Shown here one piece after another: positions 35,982 through 45,174 of a stretch of DNA of 64,000 bases (position 1 is the stretch's first letter; each line of letters begins with the position of its first letter). Below the pieces are notes generated by a model, which made no database searches, was not told the origin of the DNA, and was given only the letters and a program-made list of their open reading frames with translations. Location: positions 6,990 to 70,989 of the forward strand of contig DEAI01000008.1 of NCBI GenBank assembly GCA_002346675.1. The letters are read 5' to 3'. This DNA is from Fidelibacterota bacterium UBA2986. Its GTDB lineage: Bacteria > Fidelibacterota > Marinisomatia > Marinisomatales > AB-629-J13. Position numbers and translations under genes: made by a program.

Positions 35982-37166
35982 ATGGAACATCCAAAAACTC
36001 ATTATTTAAAAATTCTCCAATCAATCCAGCAAGAGGGTCTGTACAAAACGGAGAGAACTATTGTGACACCTCAAGGCGTTTCGATAAAAACTAGAGAAGG
36101 AGGAGAAGTACTCAATTTTTGTGCAAATAATTATTTAGGATTATCTAATCACCCTCAAATAAAAAAGGCTGCAAAAGAGGCCTTAGAAAAGCATGGCTTT
36201 GGACTTTCTTCCGTTCGCTTCATTTGCGGAACACAGGACTTACATTTGGAGTTGGAAAATAGCATTTCACAATTTTTTGAAACTGATGATACTATTCTTT
36301 ACACATCCTGTTTTGATGCTAATGGAGGATTATTTGAAACTCTGTTTGAGCCTGAAGATGCTATTATTAGTGATACATTGAATCACGCTTCTATCATAGA
36401 TGGCATACGGTTATGTAAAGCTCAGCGATATCGTTTTGCAAATAGTGATATGGATGAGTTGGAAACCATTTTGCAAAAAACTCAGAGTGCAAGATTTAGG
36501 GTAATTGCAACCGATGGAGTTTTTTCAATGGATGGATTCATTGCCAGGTTAGATGAAATAACAAATCTCGCAGAAAAATACAATGCTCTTGTCATGGTGG
36601 ATGATTCACATGCAACAGGGTTTATAGGAAAAACAGGTAGAGGTTCCGGGGAATTTCATGGAATCCTGAATAAAATTGATATCATAACATCGACACTTGG
36701 AAAAGCCCTTGGTGGTGCTTCAGGTGGGTTTACCACAGGGAGAAAAGAAATAATTGATCTTTTACGTCAGAGATCAAGGCCCTATTTGTTTTCCAATACG
36801 TTAGCTCCGGCAATTGCAGCCGCAGGAATCAAAGCCTTTGAACTAATTTCGTCTACAACAGAGCTTCGGGATAAACTAGAGAACAATACTCTCTATTTTC
36901 GCAAAAAAATGATGGAAGCAGGGTTTGATATAAAACCTGGGATACATCCTATTGTCCCTGTTATGCTTTATGATGCTAAACTAGCTCAGACACTAGCAAC
37001 AGAAATATTAAAATATGGTATCTATGTTATTGGATTTTTCTATCCAGTTGTCCCAAAAAATGAAGCGCGGATCAGAGTGCAAATATCTGCAGAAATGAAT
37101 AAATATCATCTAGATAAAGCTGTAGAAGAATTTGTAAGTGTGGGTAAAAAGATAAAAGCTATTTGA
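35982..37166 (+). CDS. kbl: glycine C-acetyltransferase (2-amino-3-ketobutyrate CoA ligase)
   Basis: The protein has 394 residues. It is a PLP enzyme of the alpha-oxoamine synthase family: FCANNYLGLSNHP near the start, SVRFICGTQ, DDSHATGFIG with the PLP Asp, and STLGKALGGASGGF containing the Schiff-base lysine. It splits 2-amino-3-ketobutyrate with CoA into glycine and acetyl-CoA. It ends in TGA, showing that TGA is an ordinary stop codon in this genome, a point that matters for the barrel gene at 60586-61524. Confidence 0.95.
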   Translation: MEHPKTHYLKILQSIQQEGLYKTERTIVTPQGVSIKTREGGEVLNFCANNYLGLSNHPQIKKAAKEALEKHGFGLSSVRFICGTQDLHLELENSISQFFETDDTILYTSCFDANGGLFETLFEPEDAIISDTLNHASIIDGIRLCKAQRYRFANSDMDELETILQKTQSARFRVIATDGVFSMDGFIARLDEITNLAEKYNALVMVDDSHATGFIGKTGRGSGEFHGILNKIDIITSTLGKALGGASGGFTTGRKEIIDLLRQRSRPYLFSNTLAPAIAAAGIKAFELISSTTELRDKLENNTLYFRKKMMEAGFDIKPGIHPIVPVMLYDAKLAQTLATEILKYGIYVIGFFYPVVPKNEARIRVQISAEMNKYHLDKAVEEFVSVGKKIKAI

Positions 37167-37215
37167 AGTAATTAGAATAAAATGCCCTCAATCTAATTTT
37201 TTATAGAGTGACAAG

Positions 37216-37272
37216 AATAAAGTTTTGCCTTTTTAAAATCAATTAGTTTAAATTTGTGGGCTTTTTTTTAAT
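37216..37272 (+). terminator. possible terminator after kbl
   Basis: A weak imperfect hairpin can be drawn: GCCTTTTTAAA with TTTAAATTTGTGGGC around a short loop, followed by a run of T at 37260-37269. The stem is AT-rich with mismatches, so the U-tract is the main support. Confidence 0.35.
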
Positions 37273-37299
37273 ATAAACATATATTATTTCTAACAAAAA

Positions 37300-39204
37300 A
37301 TGAGTAATTCACAAACACCCAGATACATCATTATTGGTTTAGTGTTTATTTGGGCACTTTATTCTATTTGGCCTTCAATAAAGTTTCAAACTCTCTCTGA
37401 GGAAGAAAAAGAAACTTTGAGAGAAGAAGGAAAAATGGAACTTATTGAGGATAAGGTGATTCGTCAAGGATTAGACCTAAAGGGAGGAATGTATATTGTC
37501 CTAGAGGTAGATCTGCCTGCATTGGTATCTAACTTAGCAGTGAATACTGATAAATCATTCGAAAAAATCATTGAGGAATTATCTGTATTTGCGAACACAC
37601 CAGATGCTAACTTTTTTGATCTATTTAGAAAAGCTGTTACAAAACATAATTTAAGATTGTCTCGATATTACCATGAATATGGTTCAAATATTGATGATAT
37701 CATTTCACGATTAAGTGATGAATCGGATGACGCTATCAATAGGGTACTTGAAATCTTAAGAAATAGAGTGGATCAATTTGGTGTTTCTGAGCCTACCATA
37801 CAAAAACAAGGAAGTAATAGAATAATAGTTGAGTTAGCAGGGATACAAGATTCACAGAGAGCTAGGTCATTACTCCAAAGTACAGCTTTACTTGAATTTT
37901 ATCTATTAAAAAATGGGGAGCTGACCAATTCACTTAACCTGAAAATTGATAAATTGATGAAGGGAAGGGACGAGATAAAAGATTTAGTTAGAGAAGAAGT
38001 CAGAGATACCTCTAATATAAACCAGGAATCAATTGTAAGTGATGATAAAACTATCCCGGTAAGTGAACTTTTTGGTGAGGAGGGATCAGAGAATGATACA
38101 TCATCTGCTGTTGTAGATCAAAGATTGTTTGAAGAGCGCCCATTTTCATCTCTGCTGAGAAACCTTGGAGGGGACATAGGTGTTCCTGAAAAAAATATAT
38201 ATGCATTGAAAAAAATTATATCATTACCAGATGTAAAATCATTACTAGAATCAGGAAATGGGCAACTGGTATTTGGAAATGAAACTGAAACTTTTACCAA
38301 TGTAGATGGGGCCGAAGAAAAAATAGTTCCACTCTATCATCTTGAAAGTGCTCCAGAGCTGACTGGCGGAGTCATTGAAGAGGCAAGAGAACAAATTGGT
38401 AGCCAAGCTGGCACATCTGCGGGTCAGCCAGTAGTGCTATTGGATATGAATAATGATGGAGCAAAACAGTGGAGTAGGATTACAGGTGCAAATATTGGTA
38501 GGAGAGTTGCTATAGTTTTGGATAATAAAGTTCATATGGCACCTTTTATTCGAGAAAAAATCATAGATGGCGGGACGCAGATAGAGGGATTTGAAGATAT
38601 GAATGAAGCCAAAGATATTGCCATTGTTCTAAGAGCAGGAGCTCTTCCGGTACCAGTCAATATTATTGAGGAACGAATTGTTGGACCATCTTTGGGGTCA
38701 GATTCCGTTAGACAAGGCACTCGCTCAGTAATTGTAGGATTGATTCTTGTCCTTGTTTTTATGCTTATTTACTATCGCGCTGCAGGTTCAATTGCTGATC
38801 TTGCATTAGTATGGAATCTGCTTCTGGTTTTGGCAGTCTTGGCATCGCTAAAAGCTACATTAACTCTTCCTGGAATAGCTGCACTAATTTTGACTGTGGG
38901 TATGTCTATTGATGCAAACGTCATTATCTTTGAAAGAATAAGAGAAGAATTAAGAAAAGGTAAAACAGCAAAAACTGCCATTGGTGCAGGTTATAGTAGA
39001 GCTCTTACTGCAATTATTGATGCAAATATAACCACTGTTATTGCGGCTCTTGTTTTATTTCAATTTGGAACTGGTCCTGTGAAAGGATTCGCAACCGTTC
39101 TTTTTTGGGGGATTTTAATCAGCATGTTCACCGCCATTTTTGTCACACGAACTATATTTAACTCCCTGACTAAGGGACGGAAATTAAAATCACTCAGTAT
39201 ATGA
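37300..39204 (+). CDS. secD: protein translocase subunit SecD
   Basis: The protein has 634 residues. Topology is one N-terminal helix (about 10-27), a large periplasmic domain, and five helices at the C-terminus (from about 470). Motifs include QGLDLKGGMYIVLEVD (D1 in SecD), NRVDQFGVSEPTIQKQG, and VGMSIDANVIIFERIREE in the membrane domain, which carries the proton path. The periplasmic domain has an inserted acidic stretch (about 230-330) like that of Bacteroidota-type SecD. With SecF it uses the proton gradient to pull preproteins outward. It overlaps the secF start by 4 bases. Confidence 0.96.
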   Translation: MSNSQTPRYIIIGLVFIWALYSIWPSIKFQTLSEEEKETLREEGKMELIEDKVIRQGLDLKGGMYIVLEVDLPALVSNLAVNTDKSFEKIIEELSVFANTPDANFFDLFRKAVTKHNLRLSRYYHEYGSNIDDIISRLSDESDDAINRVLEILRNRVDQFGVSEPTIQKQGSNRIIVELAGIQDSQRARSLLQSTALLEFYLLKNGELTNSLNLKIDKLMKGRDEIKDLVREEVRDTSNINQESIVSDDKTIPVSELFGEEGSENDTSSAVVDQRLFEERPFSSLLRNLGGDIGVPEKNIYALKKIISLPDVKSLLESGNGQLVFGNETETFTNVDGAEEKIVPLYHLESAPELTGGVIEEAREQIGSQAGTSAGQPVVLLDMNNDGAKQWSRITGANIGRRVAIVLDNKVHMAPFIREKIIDGGTQIEGFEDMNEAKDIAIVLRAGALPVPVNIIEERIVGPSLGSDSVRQGTRSVIVGLILVLVFMLIYYRAAGSIADLALVWNLLLVLAVLASLKATLTLPGIAALILTVGMSIDANVIIFERIREELRKGKTAKTAIGAGYSRALTAIIDANITTVIAALVLFQFGTGPVKGFATVLFWGILISMFTAIFVTRTIFNSLTKGRKLKSLSI

Positions 39205-40133
39205 GAATTATAAAAGAAACTCACATAAAATTTATGAGTCATACAAGGTCAACTACAATTTTGTCGCTGTTGATAATATGTGTAGGCCTGGTTTCACTTA
39301 TGGTAAATAAAGGACCAAAGTTAAGCATTGATTTTCAAGGAGGTACATTGATAGCAGTGCAGTTTACCAAACCAATGGAAATAACACAGATTCGTACTGC
39401 TCTCCAGACTGTTACAGTGGAAGGTGAAAGTTTTGATTTAAGTAAAGAGGAAATGAAACATTTTGGAGAAAACACTAACGTGGCAATCCGCCTTTCTCCT
39501 AAAGAAAGTAAAGGAAACCAGTTTACTCAAACTGTTATCAAGCATCTCACTAACTCCTTTCCCAATTCTATACCACAGGAATCTAAAGATTTTATTTTAA
39601 CAATAGAAAAAGTTGGGCCAAAAATAGGAGCAGAATTAAGCGGAAAAGCTGTCATGGCAATTGTATCTGCACTAATTTTGATTTTACTTTATATTTCTGT
39701 CCGATTTGAATTTAATTTTGCACTTGGTGCTATTGCAGCATTAACACACGATGTACTGATAACTCTTGGAATTTTCTCTGTATTAGGATATGAAATATCT
39801 CTACCTATAATCGCAGCTTTTTTAACAATTGTAGGTTATTCTTTAAATGATACTATCATCATTTTTGATAGGATAAGAGAGAATATTAAATCAAACAAAC
39901 GAGCTCCATATATTGATACGGTTGATAAATCTATCAATCAATCCCTCAGCCGCACTCTTGTTACCTCTCTTACTACATTTATAGTTGTATTTATTCTTTG
40001 GGCATTTGGTGGCCAGGTTATCCATGGTTTTGCCTTTGCTATGATGGTAGGCGTCATTGTTGGGACCTATTCAAGTATCTATGTCGCCAGTCCGTGTGTT
40101 GTTTATCTGAATAAGGGAAAACAGAACAAATAA
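39201..40133 (+). CDS. secF: protein translocase subunit SecF
   Basis: The protein has 310 residues. It has the six-helix SecF layout, with SIDFQGGTLIAVQF after helix 1, VGPKIGAELSGKAVMAI at helix 2, ALTHDVLITLGIFSVLGYEISLPIIAAFLTIVGYSLNDTIIIFDRIREN, and SLSRTLVTSLTTFIVVFILWAFGG. These are the diagnostic motifs. It forms a complex with SecD and SecYEG. The many secreted proteins in this window depend on this route. Confidence 0.97.
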   Translation: MRIIKETHIKFMSHTRSTTILSLLIICVGLVSLMVNKGPKLSIDFQGGTLIAVQFTKPMEITQIRTALQTVTVEGESFDLSKEEMKHFGENTNVAIRLSPKESKGNQFTQTVIKHLTNSFPNSIPQESKDFILTIEKVGPKIGAELSGKAVMAIVSALILILLYISVRFEFNFALGAIAALTHDVLITLGIFSVLGYEISLPIIAAFLTIVGYSLNDTIIIFDRIRENIKSNKRAPYIDTVDKSINQSLSRTLVTSLTTFIVVFILWAFGGQVIHGFAFAMMVGVIVGTYSSIYVASPCVVYLNKGKQNK

Positions 40134-40142
40134 ATTTCCTAA

Positions 40143-40161
40143 GACATCTGGCATAGATGTC
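40143..40161. other. perfect hairpin after secF
   Basis: GACATCT (40143-40149), loop GGCAT, AGATGTC (40155-40161) forms a perfect 7-bp stem, 10 bases after the secF stop. There is no T tract behind it, so it is not a standard rho-independent terminator. It may stabilise the 3' end of secDF mRNA. Confidence 0.5.
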
Positions 40162-40255
40162 ACCTATACTTCTATTAAGTTATCAGAAAACTATCTCACC
40201 TATAGTTAATGGAATGAATTAGTTGTGATACCTAAATTAAAACCTGCTTTTAGGT

Positions 40256-40783
40256 ATGAGCATAAACAATAGAAAAGAAATATTTTATTCTGAAACAGAT
40301 TCTCCTTTTGGTCTGCTTGCTTTGGCACATACATCAAAAGGAATTTGCTCTGTTTTATTCTCTGAAGAAAAACCATTCAGTGATTCTCTATTGAAAAAAT
40401 TTCCAAATTCTAAATTGCGAAAGGAAAATTCCGATTCTTCTGGTTGTGAAAGACAACTAAAAGAATATTTTCGTAGCGATAGAATTGACTTTGAATTAAA
40501 TCTGGATTTGAATCTACCTTTGTTTTACAGAAAAACTCTAAATACAGTTATGACTATTCCCTACGGGGAGACAGCCTCTTATAAGGAAATTGCTATTAAA
40601 TCAGGAAATCTTACTGGAGCTCGGGCTGTTGGAAACGCAAATGCACAAAATCCAATCCCTATAATAATTCCTTGCCACAGAGTGATTAAACATAACGGAA
40701 GCATTGGTGGTTACGGCGGAAAAATAGAACGAAAAGTTTTTCTTTTGGAACATGAAAAACAAAATCAAAATTTATTAAATTAA
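40256..40783 (+). CDS. ogt: methylated-DNA-[protein]-cysteine S-methyltransferase
   Basis: The protein has 175 residues. It repairs O6-alkylguanine by irreversible transfer to its own cysteine, Cys140 in the IPCHRVI motif. The DNA-binding helix-turn-helix region is IPYGETASYKEIAIKSG and GARAVGNANAQNPIPIIIPC, and GGYGGKIERKVFLLEHE ends the domain. An N-terminal RNase H-like domain (1-90) is present. It starts the plus-strand group ogt-DUF502-fakAB fusion-plsY, with only 4 bases before the next gene. Confidence 0.94.
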   Translation: MSINNRKEIFYSETDSPFGLLALAHTSKGICSVLFSEEKPFSDSLLKKFPNSKLRKENSDSSGCERQLKEYFRSDRIDFELNLDLNLPLFYRKTLNTVMTIPYGETASYKEIAIKSGNLTGARAVGNANAQNPIPIIIPCHRVIKHNGSIGGYGGKIERKVFLLEHEKQNQNLLN

Positions 40784-40787
40784 TTTT

Positions 40788-41372
40788 ATGATTTCCCATT
40801 TTAGAAGAATCATATTAACTGGATTGTTCACTATAGCTCCGGTTGCTCTTACTTTTTATTTTCTAAAAGTAATTTTTGTATTTTTAGATAATCTTAGCTC
40901 TCCCATCTTTAAAAGAATGGAAATCTATATTCCAGGGTTGGGGATTCTATTAACCTTACTTTTGGTTTATTTTTTAGGATTATTTGTTACGAATATTTTA
41001 GGGAAAAAAATTTTAAACTGGTTAGAAACTCTTTTTAAAAATATTCCCTTAGTAAATACAATTTACACTACAATAAAACAGATCACTCAGGCCTTTTCGG
41101 GGACTACTGGAAAAAATTTTCAGAGTGTAGTATACATTCAATATCCAAGAGAAAATTTGTGGACGTTAGCCTTTGTGACAGGAGACTCAGAAAACGAAAA
41201 TAGCGTTGAATTTTATCATTTGTTTGTTCCAACAACACCTAATCCAACTTCTGGAGTTTTCATAATGCTTCCTAAATCAGATGCTATAGAAACAAATTTA
41301 AATGTTGAAGAAGCTTTGAAAAGTGTAATTTCAGGAGGAATGTTGGCTCCTAAAACACATAAGCTAAAATAA
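40788..41372 (+). CDS. DUF502 family membrane protein
   Basis: The protein has 194 residues. It has two membrane helices (about 8-30 and 48-72), the family motif GLFTIAPVALTFYFLK, LVNTIYTTIKQITQAFSG, and PTTPNPTSGVFIMLPKSDAI near the end. The family is widespread in bacteria and plants (LCV/COV proteins in Arabidopsis) and has no firm molecular role. Some members are linked to membrane trafficking or lipid balance. It lies in a run with the fatty-acid-kinase fusion and plsY, which makes a membrane-lipid link possible (inference). Confidence 0.9.
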   Translation: MISHFRRIILTGLFTIAPVALTFYFLKVIFVFLDNLSSPIFKRMEIYIPGLGILLTLLLVYFLGLFVTNILGKKILNWLETLFKNIPLVNTIYTTIKQITQAFSGTTGKNFQSVVYIQYPRENLWTLAFVTGDSENENSVEFYHLFVPTTPNPTSGVFIMLPKSDAIETNLNVEEALKSVISGGMLAPKTHKLK

Positions 41373-41383
41373 GGAAATTAATC

Positions 41384-43162
41384 TTGGGATTACATTACAT
41401 TGATGGAGAAAGATTTCACCGCACCTTATCCGCTGGAGTAAGGAGACTTTTATCCAGACAGGATTATTTGAATAAAATTAATGTTTTTCCGGTTCCAGAC
41501 AGCGATACAGGAACCAATATGGGTTTCACATTATCTTCAATTGAAAACAGTTATAAATCTCGTAAAAATGCTTCTATATCTCATACTGCTGAAGAAATAG
41601 CAGAATTAACCATAAATAATGCTAGGGGAAATTCAGGAGCAATCCTAGCTCAGTTTTTTGCAGGATTTGCGGAAGGGGTAAAAAACAAAACTAAAATTTC
41701 AGTTATAGAGTTCGCTGAAGCTCTTAATCTAGCAAAAGAATTTTCATATGATGCACTTATGAATCCCAAAGAAGGAACTATTTTAACTATAATCACTGAT
41801 TGGGTAAACACAATTCATAAAATGAGCGCTACAGTTCCTGATTTTAAAAAAATTTTAAACCTTGGATTAAGTGAATCTTTAAAATCTTTAAGAGCAACAA
41901 CAAACAAGCTGGACGTTCTTTCCAAAGCAGGTGTCGTTGATGCTGGCGCACAGGGATTTGTAGATATTCTTGAAGGAATCAATAAATTTATCAAAAGTGG
42001 AACTGTTGAAGAAAAAATTGTTGAAATAAAAAATCCACCAACAAATATAGAATCTATTTCATTTAATGAAAAATATAGATTTTGTACTGAATGTCTTATA
42101 CAGGGAAATGAACTTAACCGCTCAAGATTAAAAAATCGGCTTAATGATATCGGAGATTCAATCGTTGTAGCTGGAACCGCATCAAAATTAAAAGTACATA
42201 TACATACAGACCACCCCAAAAAAGTAATTAATCTGTGTCAAGAATTAGGAACAGTTTCCGATGAAAAAGCTGATGATATGTTACGTCAACAACATGATGC
42301 TCATGGGATTCATGAAGATATTGCTGTTTTAGTAGATTCTGGTTGTGATCTTTCTGAAAAAAATCTGCGAGAGTTTAATATCCATATGATCCCCGTAAGA
42401 TTAAATTTTGGAAATGAACATTTTGTGGATAAGGTTACTATAACTTCCAGTGAGTTCTGGGAAAAATTGGATTCCAACCCCCATCATCCTCAGACCTCTC
42501 AACCTACACCAGGGGATTTTTTACGTCAATATCAATTATTATCTAGCCATTACAAACAAGCTATTTCCCTTCATATCCCTGCGAATCTTAGTGGAACATT
42601 TCAGTCTGCAACACTAGCTGCTCAAAAAATGGATGATATGCCAATTTCTATATTAGATTCGAGAAATGGATCCATCGGAATTGGATTAATTGCTATCAGA
42701 ATTGCCGAGGCGGTCAAAGCAGGGAAATCAATTGAGGAAATTCTAATTATTGCAAATCATGCCATAAAAAATACGTCTCTCTACCTTGGATTGAAAACTC
42801 TTGAATATGGTGTACGCGGAGGTAGAGTTCCAAATTCCGTTAAAAAAATTGCTGATCTTTTAAGAATAAATCCAGTTTTATCTTTTACACCAAGAGGGAT
42901 AAAGTCAGTGGGTAAAACATTCGGTAGAAAAAATATCATCAAAAAATTTAAACATTATGTTGAAAAATCTACCAACTTTGAACAGCCATTGAGAATTGGT
43001 ATCTCGCATGCAAACTGTGAGGAGATTGCTCTGGAATATAAAGAAGAGTTTTCAAAAAGAATTGGCAAAAACAATGTGTTTATATCAGAAATTGGTCCAG
43101 CATTAGGAGCTCATTCAGGCCCTGGTGGGATGGTCATTGCAACACAGATTCAAGGTGATTAA
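41384..43162 (+). CDS. FakA-FakB-type fusion: DhaL (DAK2) kinase domain plus DegV fatty-acid-binding domain
   Basis: The protein has 592 residues, starting at TTG with AAGGAA 8 bases upstream. Residues 1-200 are a DhaL-type kinase domain with the ATP/Mg motif PVPDSDTGTN (Asp39, Asp41) and GNSGAILAQFF. Residues about 225-300 match the FakA middle domain (FCTECLIQGN, GDSIVVAGTA, KVHIHTDHP). From about 305 on it is a DegV/FakB domain (IAVLVDSGCDLSE, ending GAHSGPGG). In Firmicutes, FakB presents a fatty acid and FakA phosphorylates it to acyl-phosphate. Here both are on one chain, and the gene for PlsY, which uses acyl-phosphate, starts 4 bases later. Fatty-acid kinase is thus strongly suggested. 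Confidence 0.85.
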   Translation: MGLHYIDGERFHRTLSAGVRRLLSRQDYLNKINVFPVPDSDTGTNMGFTLSSIENSYKSRKNASISHTAEEIAELTINNARGNSGAILAQFFAGFAEGVKNKTKISVIEFAEALNLAKEFSYDALMNPKEGTILTIITDWVNTIHKMSATVPDFKKILNLGLSESLKSLRATTNKLDVLSKAGVVDAGAQGFVDILEGINKFIKSGTVEEKIVEIKNPPTNIESISFNEKYRFCTECLIQGNELNRSRLKNRLNDIGDSIVVAGTASKLKVHIHTDHPKKVINLCQELGTVSDEKADDMLRQQHDAHGIHEDIAVLVDSGCDLSEKNLREFNIHMIPVRLNFGNEHFVDKVTITSSEFWEKLDSNPHHPQTSQPTPGDFLRQYQLLSSHYKQAISLHIPANLSGTFQSATLAAQKMDDMPISILDSRNGSIGIGLIAIRIAEAVKAGKSIEEILIIANHAIKNTSLYLGLKTLEYGVRGGRVPNSVKKIADLLRINPVLSFTPRGIKSVGKTFGRKNIIKKFKHYVEKSTNFEQPLRIGISHANCEEIALEYKEEFSKRIGKNNVFISEIGPALGAHSGPGGMVIATQIQGD

Positions 43163-43166
43163 TTAA

Positions 43167-43832
43167 ATGTTAAGTCCATGGTTCAATGTAATTTTTCTAT
43201 TATTTATAAGTTATATTACCGGTTCCACTCCTACTAGTATCATTGTTGGGAAAGTATCATCAGGGATTGATATTCGGGAACATGGTAGCGGAAATGCAGG
43301 AGGGACAAACGTTTTTCGTGTTTTGGGATGGAAGCCTGCTCTAATTGTTGTTATTGTCGATGTTTTCAAAGGATGGTTACCTGCTGCGGTTTATGCAAAA
43401 ATTAGTTTATCTAGTGTCCCCATAGATGATTTAGGGATACTCCAAATATTATGTGGGTTTTTTGCAGTATTAGGACATACTTATCCAATGTTTGCAGGAT
43501 TTAAAGGTGGTAAAGGAGTAGGGACATTAGGGGGGATGTTGATTGCTCTTTTTCCTATTGCAATTCCCCTATGTCTGCTTGTGTTTATAATTGTTTTGGT
43601 TTTAACCGGCTATGTATCAGTTGGCTCAATTTTAGCTTCCTCCACCTTGCCAATATTTCTATTCCTTATACCAGTTGTCACGACATTCTCATCTCCGTCA
43701 CTTTCTTTACTGATCTTTTCTTTGTTCGTACCATGGTTTGTGATTTATACTCACAGGAGCAATATTGTCCGATTGCGCAATGGAAATGAGAACCAATTTA
43801 AAAAAGCTATGATTTTCCGACGAAACACTTAG
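43167..43832 (+). CDS. plsY: acyl-phosphate:glycerol-3-phosphate acyltransferase
   Basis: The protein has 221 residues. Membrane helices fill most of it. The three PlsY motifs are present: SGNAGGTNVFRVLG (usually GSGNxGATN), GHTYPMFAGFKGGKGVGT, and the C-terminal VIYTHRSNIVRLRNGNE. It moves an acyl group from acyl-phosphate to glycerol-3-phosphate, making lysophosphatidate. It follows the FakA-FakB fusion by 4 bases, which ties acyl-phosphate production to its use. It ends one base from the stop of the convergent Omp85-like gene. Confidence 0.94.
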   Translation: MLSPWFNVIFLLFISYITGSTPTSIIVGKVSSGIDIREHGSGNAGGTNVFRVLGWKPALIVVIVDVFKGWLPAAVYAKISLSSVPIDDLGILQILCGFFAVLGHTYPMFAGFKGGKGVGTLGGMLIALFPIAIPLCLLVFIIVLVLTGYVSVGSILASSTLPIFLFLIPVVTTFSSPSLSLLIFSLFVPWFVIYTHRSNIVRLRNGNENQFKKAMIFRRNT

Positions 43833-43833
43833 T

Positions 43834-45108
43834 TTAATTACCTGAGGTCGGATGGACGAAGTAAGAACCTGATGGATTAAATCCAAAATCAATTCCAATA
43901 ACACCTATACCTGATGTAAAGAATCGAAAACCGAATCCAAGTCCAGTTACACCATTTTCAAAATTAAAAGAATTTATTTCTTTAAAAGCCAAACCAAAGT
44001 CAAAAAAATAAACAGCATCAATCCCTATTTCTATTCCTCCAAAATCTTTCTTTGGAAACAGTGTATGTTGGATCTGGAAACTCTGATAGAGGGCATGAAC
44101 CCCTTCTATGTTAACTGAAATGGATTCTGGATTTTGCCATGGAATTGGAGAATATCCTCTTACATAATCTTCTCCTCCAATGTACACAAAGGAGAACGGA
44201 GGTACTTCTTGATGATTTTGAATAAATAATTCAGATTTCGTTGAGAAAACTGGATCTCCATATGTACTATATAATTTTATATAACGAGCATACTTAATCT
44301 TGTATTGATGATATCCCTTTGTTTTATACAATCCAAATCGAGGTAAAATATTGAAAACAAAATGTTGCCCTTTTGTTGGATCAATATATACATCGCGGGT
44401 ATCAAGTTGATAATTGAATTCAGCATAGAAATATTGATAATTAGAAAAAAAATCATTTAAAATCCAGCGACCGTACTGTTTAACATCTGTTGTGTCCAAT
44501 GTTATAGATTCAGCTCCTAATTTTAAATCAAATTTATGGTTAGCACTTTTGTAAAATCCTGTTCCTACAAATCCCCCCTTTTCTCTGTAATTGTATGCAT
44601 AAACCATACCATCTGTATGATAGTCATACAGCCCTAATTTCAAAGATACATGATTACCTCTAATCCAAGGATCTATAAAATTTAAAAACCAGGTTTGGTC
44701 TTCTCCAAAAAGGATACCAAAAGTCAGTTTTTCATTTAATCCTCTAAAATTGAGATCTGTCATTCCGCCACCGTAAGAAAACCCCTTTCCTTCATCATAA
44801 TCAACCATTGGAAATGGTATAATTCGAAATGTTTCTACAACGGTTATAGTATAGATAGAGTCTATTGCTGATATATTAACAGTTGAAAATATTCCAAGAT
44901 TGTAAATCCTGTTTCTATCAGTTTCCATTATGATTGAATCAATTTCGCCTGGAACAGGATGTTGAATTTCTCTTAAAATGATTTTGGCTTTAGTATGGTT
45001 ATTTCCAATAATTTTAATTGAATGAATAGAATCAGATTTTAAAGATCCGATTAAAATTAAGAATATAAAAAAAAGAAGATTGTTAATCTGTTGAGTATTA
45101 TTATTCAA
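43834..45108 (-). CDS. Omp85-family outer-membrane protein with a single POTRA domain
   Basis: The protein has 424 residues. A hydrophobic export signal covers about 8-25. One POTRA-like domain (about 27-100: SIKIIGNNHTKAKIILREI...RNRIYNLGIFSTVNI) is followed by a beta-barrel with alternating aromatic strands and the GGEDYVRGYSP motif, the RGY-type lid-loop signature of BamA/TamA proteins, and a C-terminal GIDFGFNPSG strand. BamA itself has five POTRAs, so this is a small relative, perhaps a TamA- or patatin-associated type. The substrate is unknown. Confidence 0.8.
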   Translation of the reverse strand: MNNNTQQINNLLFFIFLILIGSLKSDSIHSIKIIGNNHTKAKIILREIQHPVPGEIDSIIMETDRNRIYNLGIFSTVNISAIDSIYTITVVETFRIIPFPMVDYDEGKGFSYGGGMTDLNFRGLNEKLTFGILFGEDQTWFLNFIDPWIRGNHVSLKLGLYDYHTDGMVYAYNYREKGGFVGTGFYKSANHKFDLKLGAESITLDTTDVKQYGRWILNDFFSNYQYFYAEFNYQLDTRDVYIDPTKGQHFVFNILPRFGLYKTKGYHQYKIKYARYIKLYSTYGDPVFSTKSELFIQNHQEVPPFSFVYIGGEDYVRGYSPIPWQNPESISVNIEGVHALYQSFQIQHTLFPKKDFGGIEIGIDAVYFFDFGLAFKEINSFNFENGVTGLGFGFRFFTSGIGVIGIDFGFNPSGSYFVHPTSGN

Positions 45109-45128
45109 TTTAAGATATTTTCTGTAAA

Positions 45129-45158
45129 AAAAAAGGCCTTCATAAGAAGACCTTTTTA
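45129..45158 (-). terminator. terminator of the 75-residue repeat-protein gene
   Basis: On the minus strand AAAAAGGTCTTC, loop TTAT, GAAGGCCTTTTT forms a stem of about 12 pairs with one G-T pair, followed by a T-rich run. It lies just past the stop of the 45175-45402 gene and ahead of the Omp85-like gene, so the small gene is its own transcription unit. Confidence 0.85.
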
Positions 45159-45174
45159 ATTCACTGTGGAAAGT

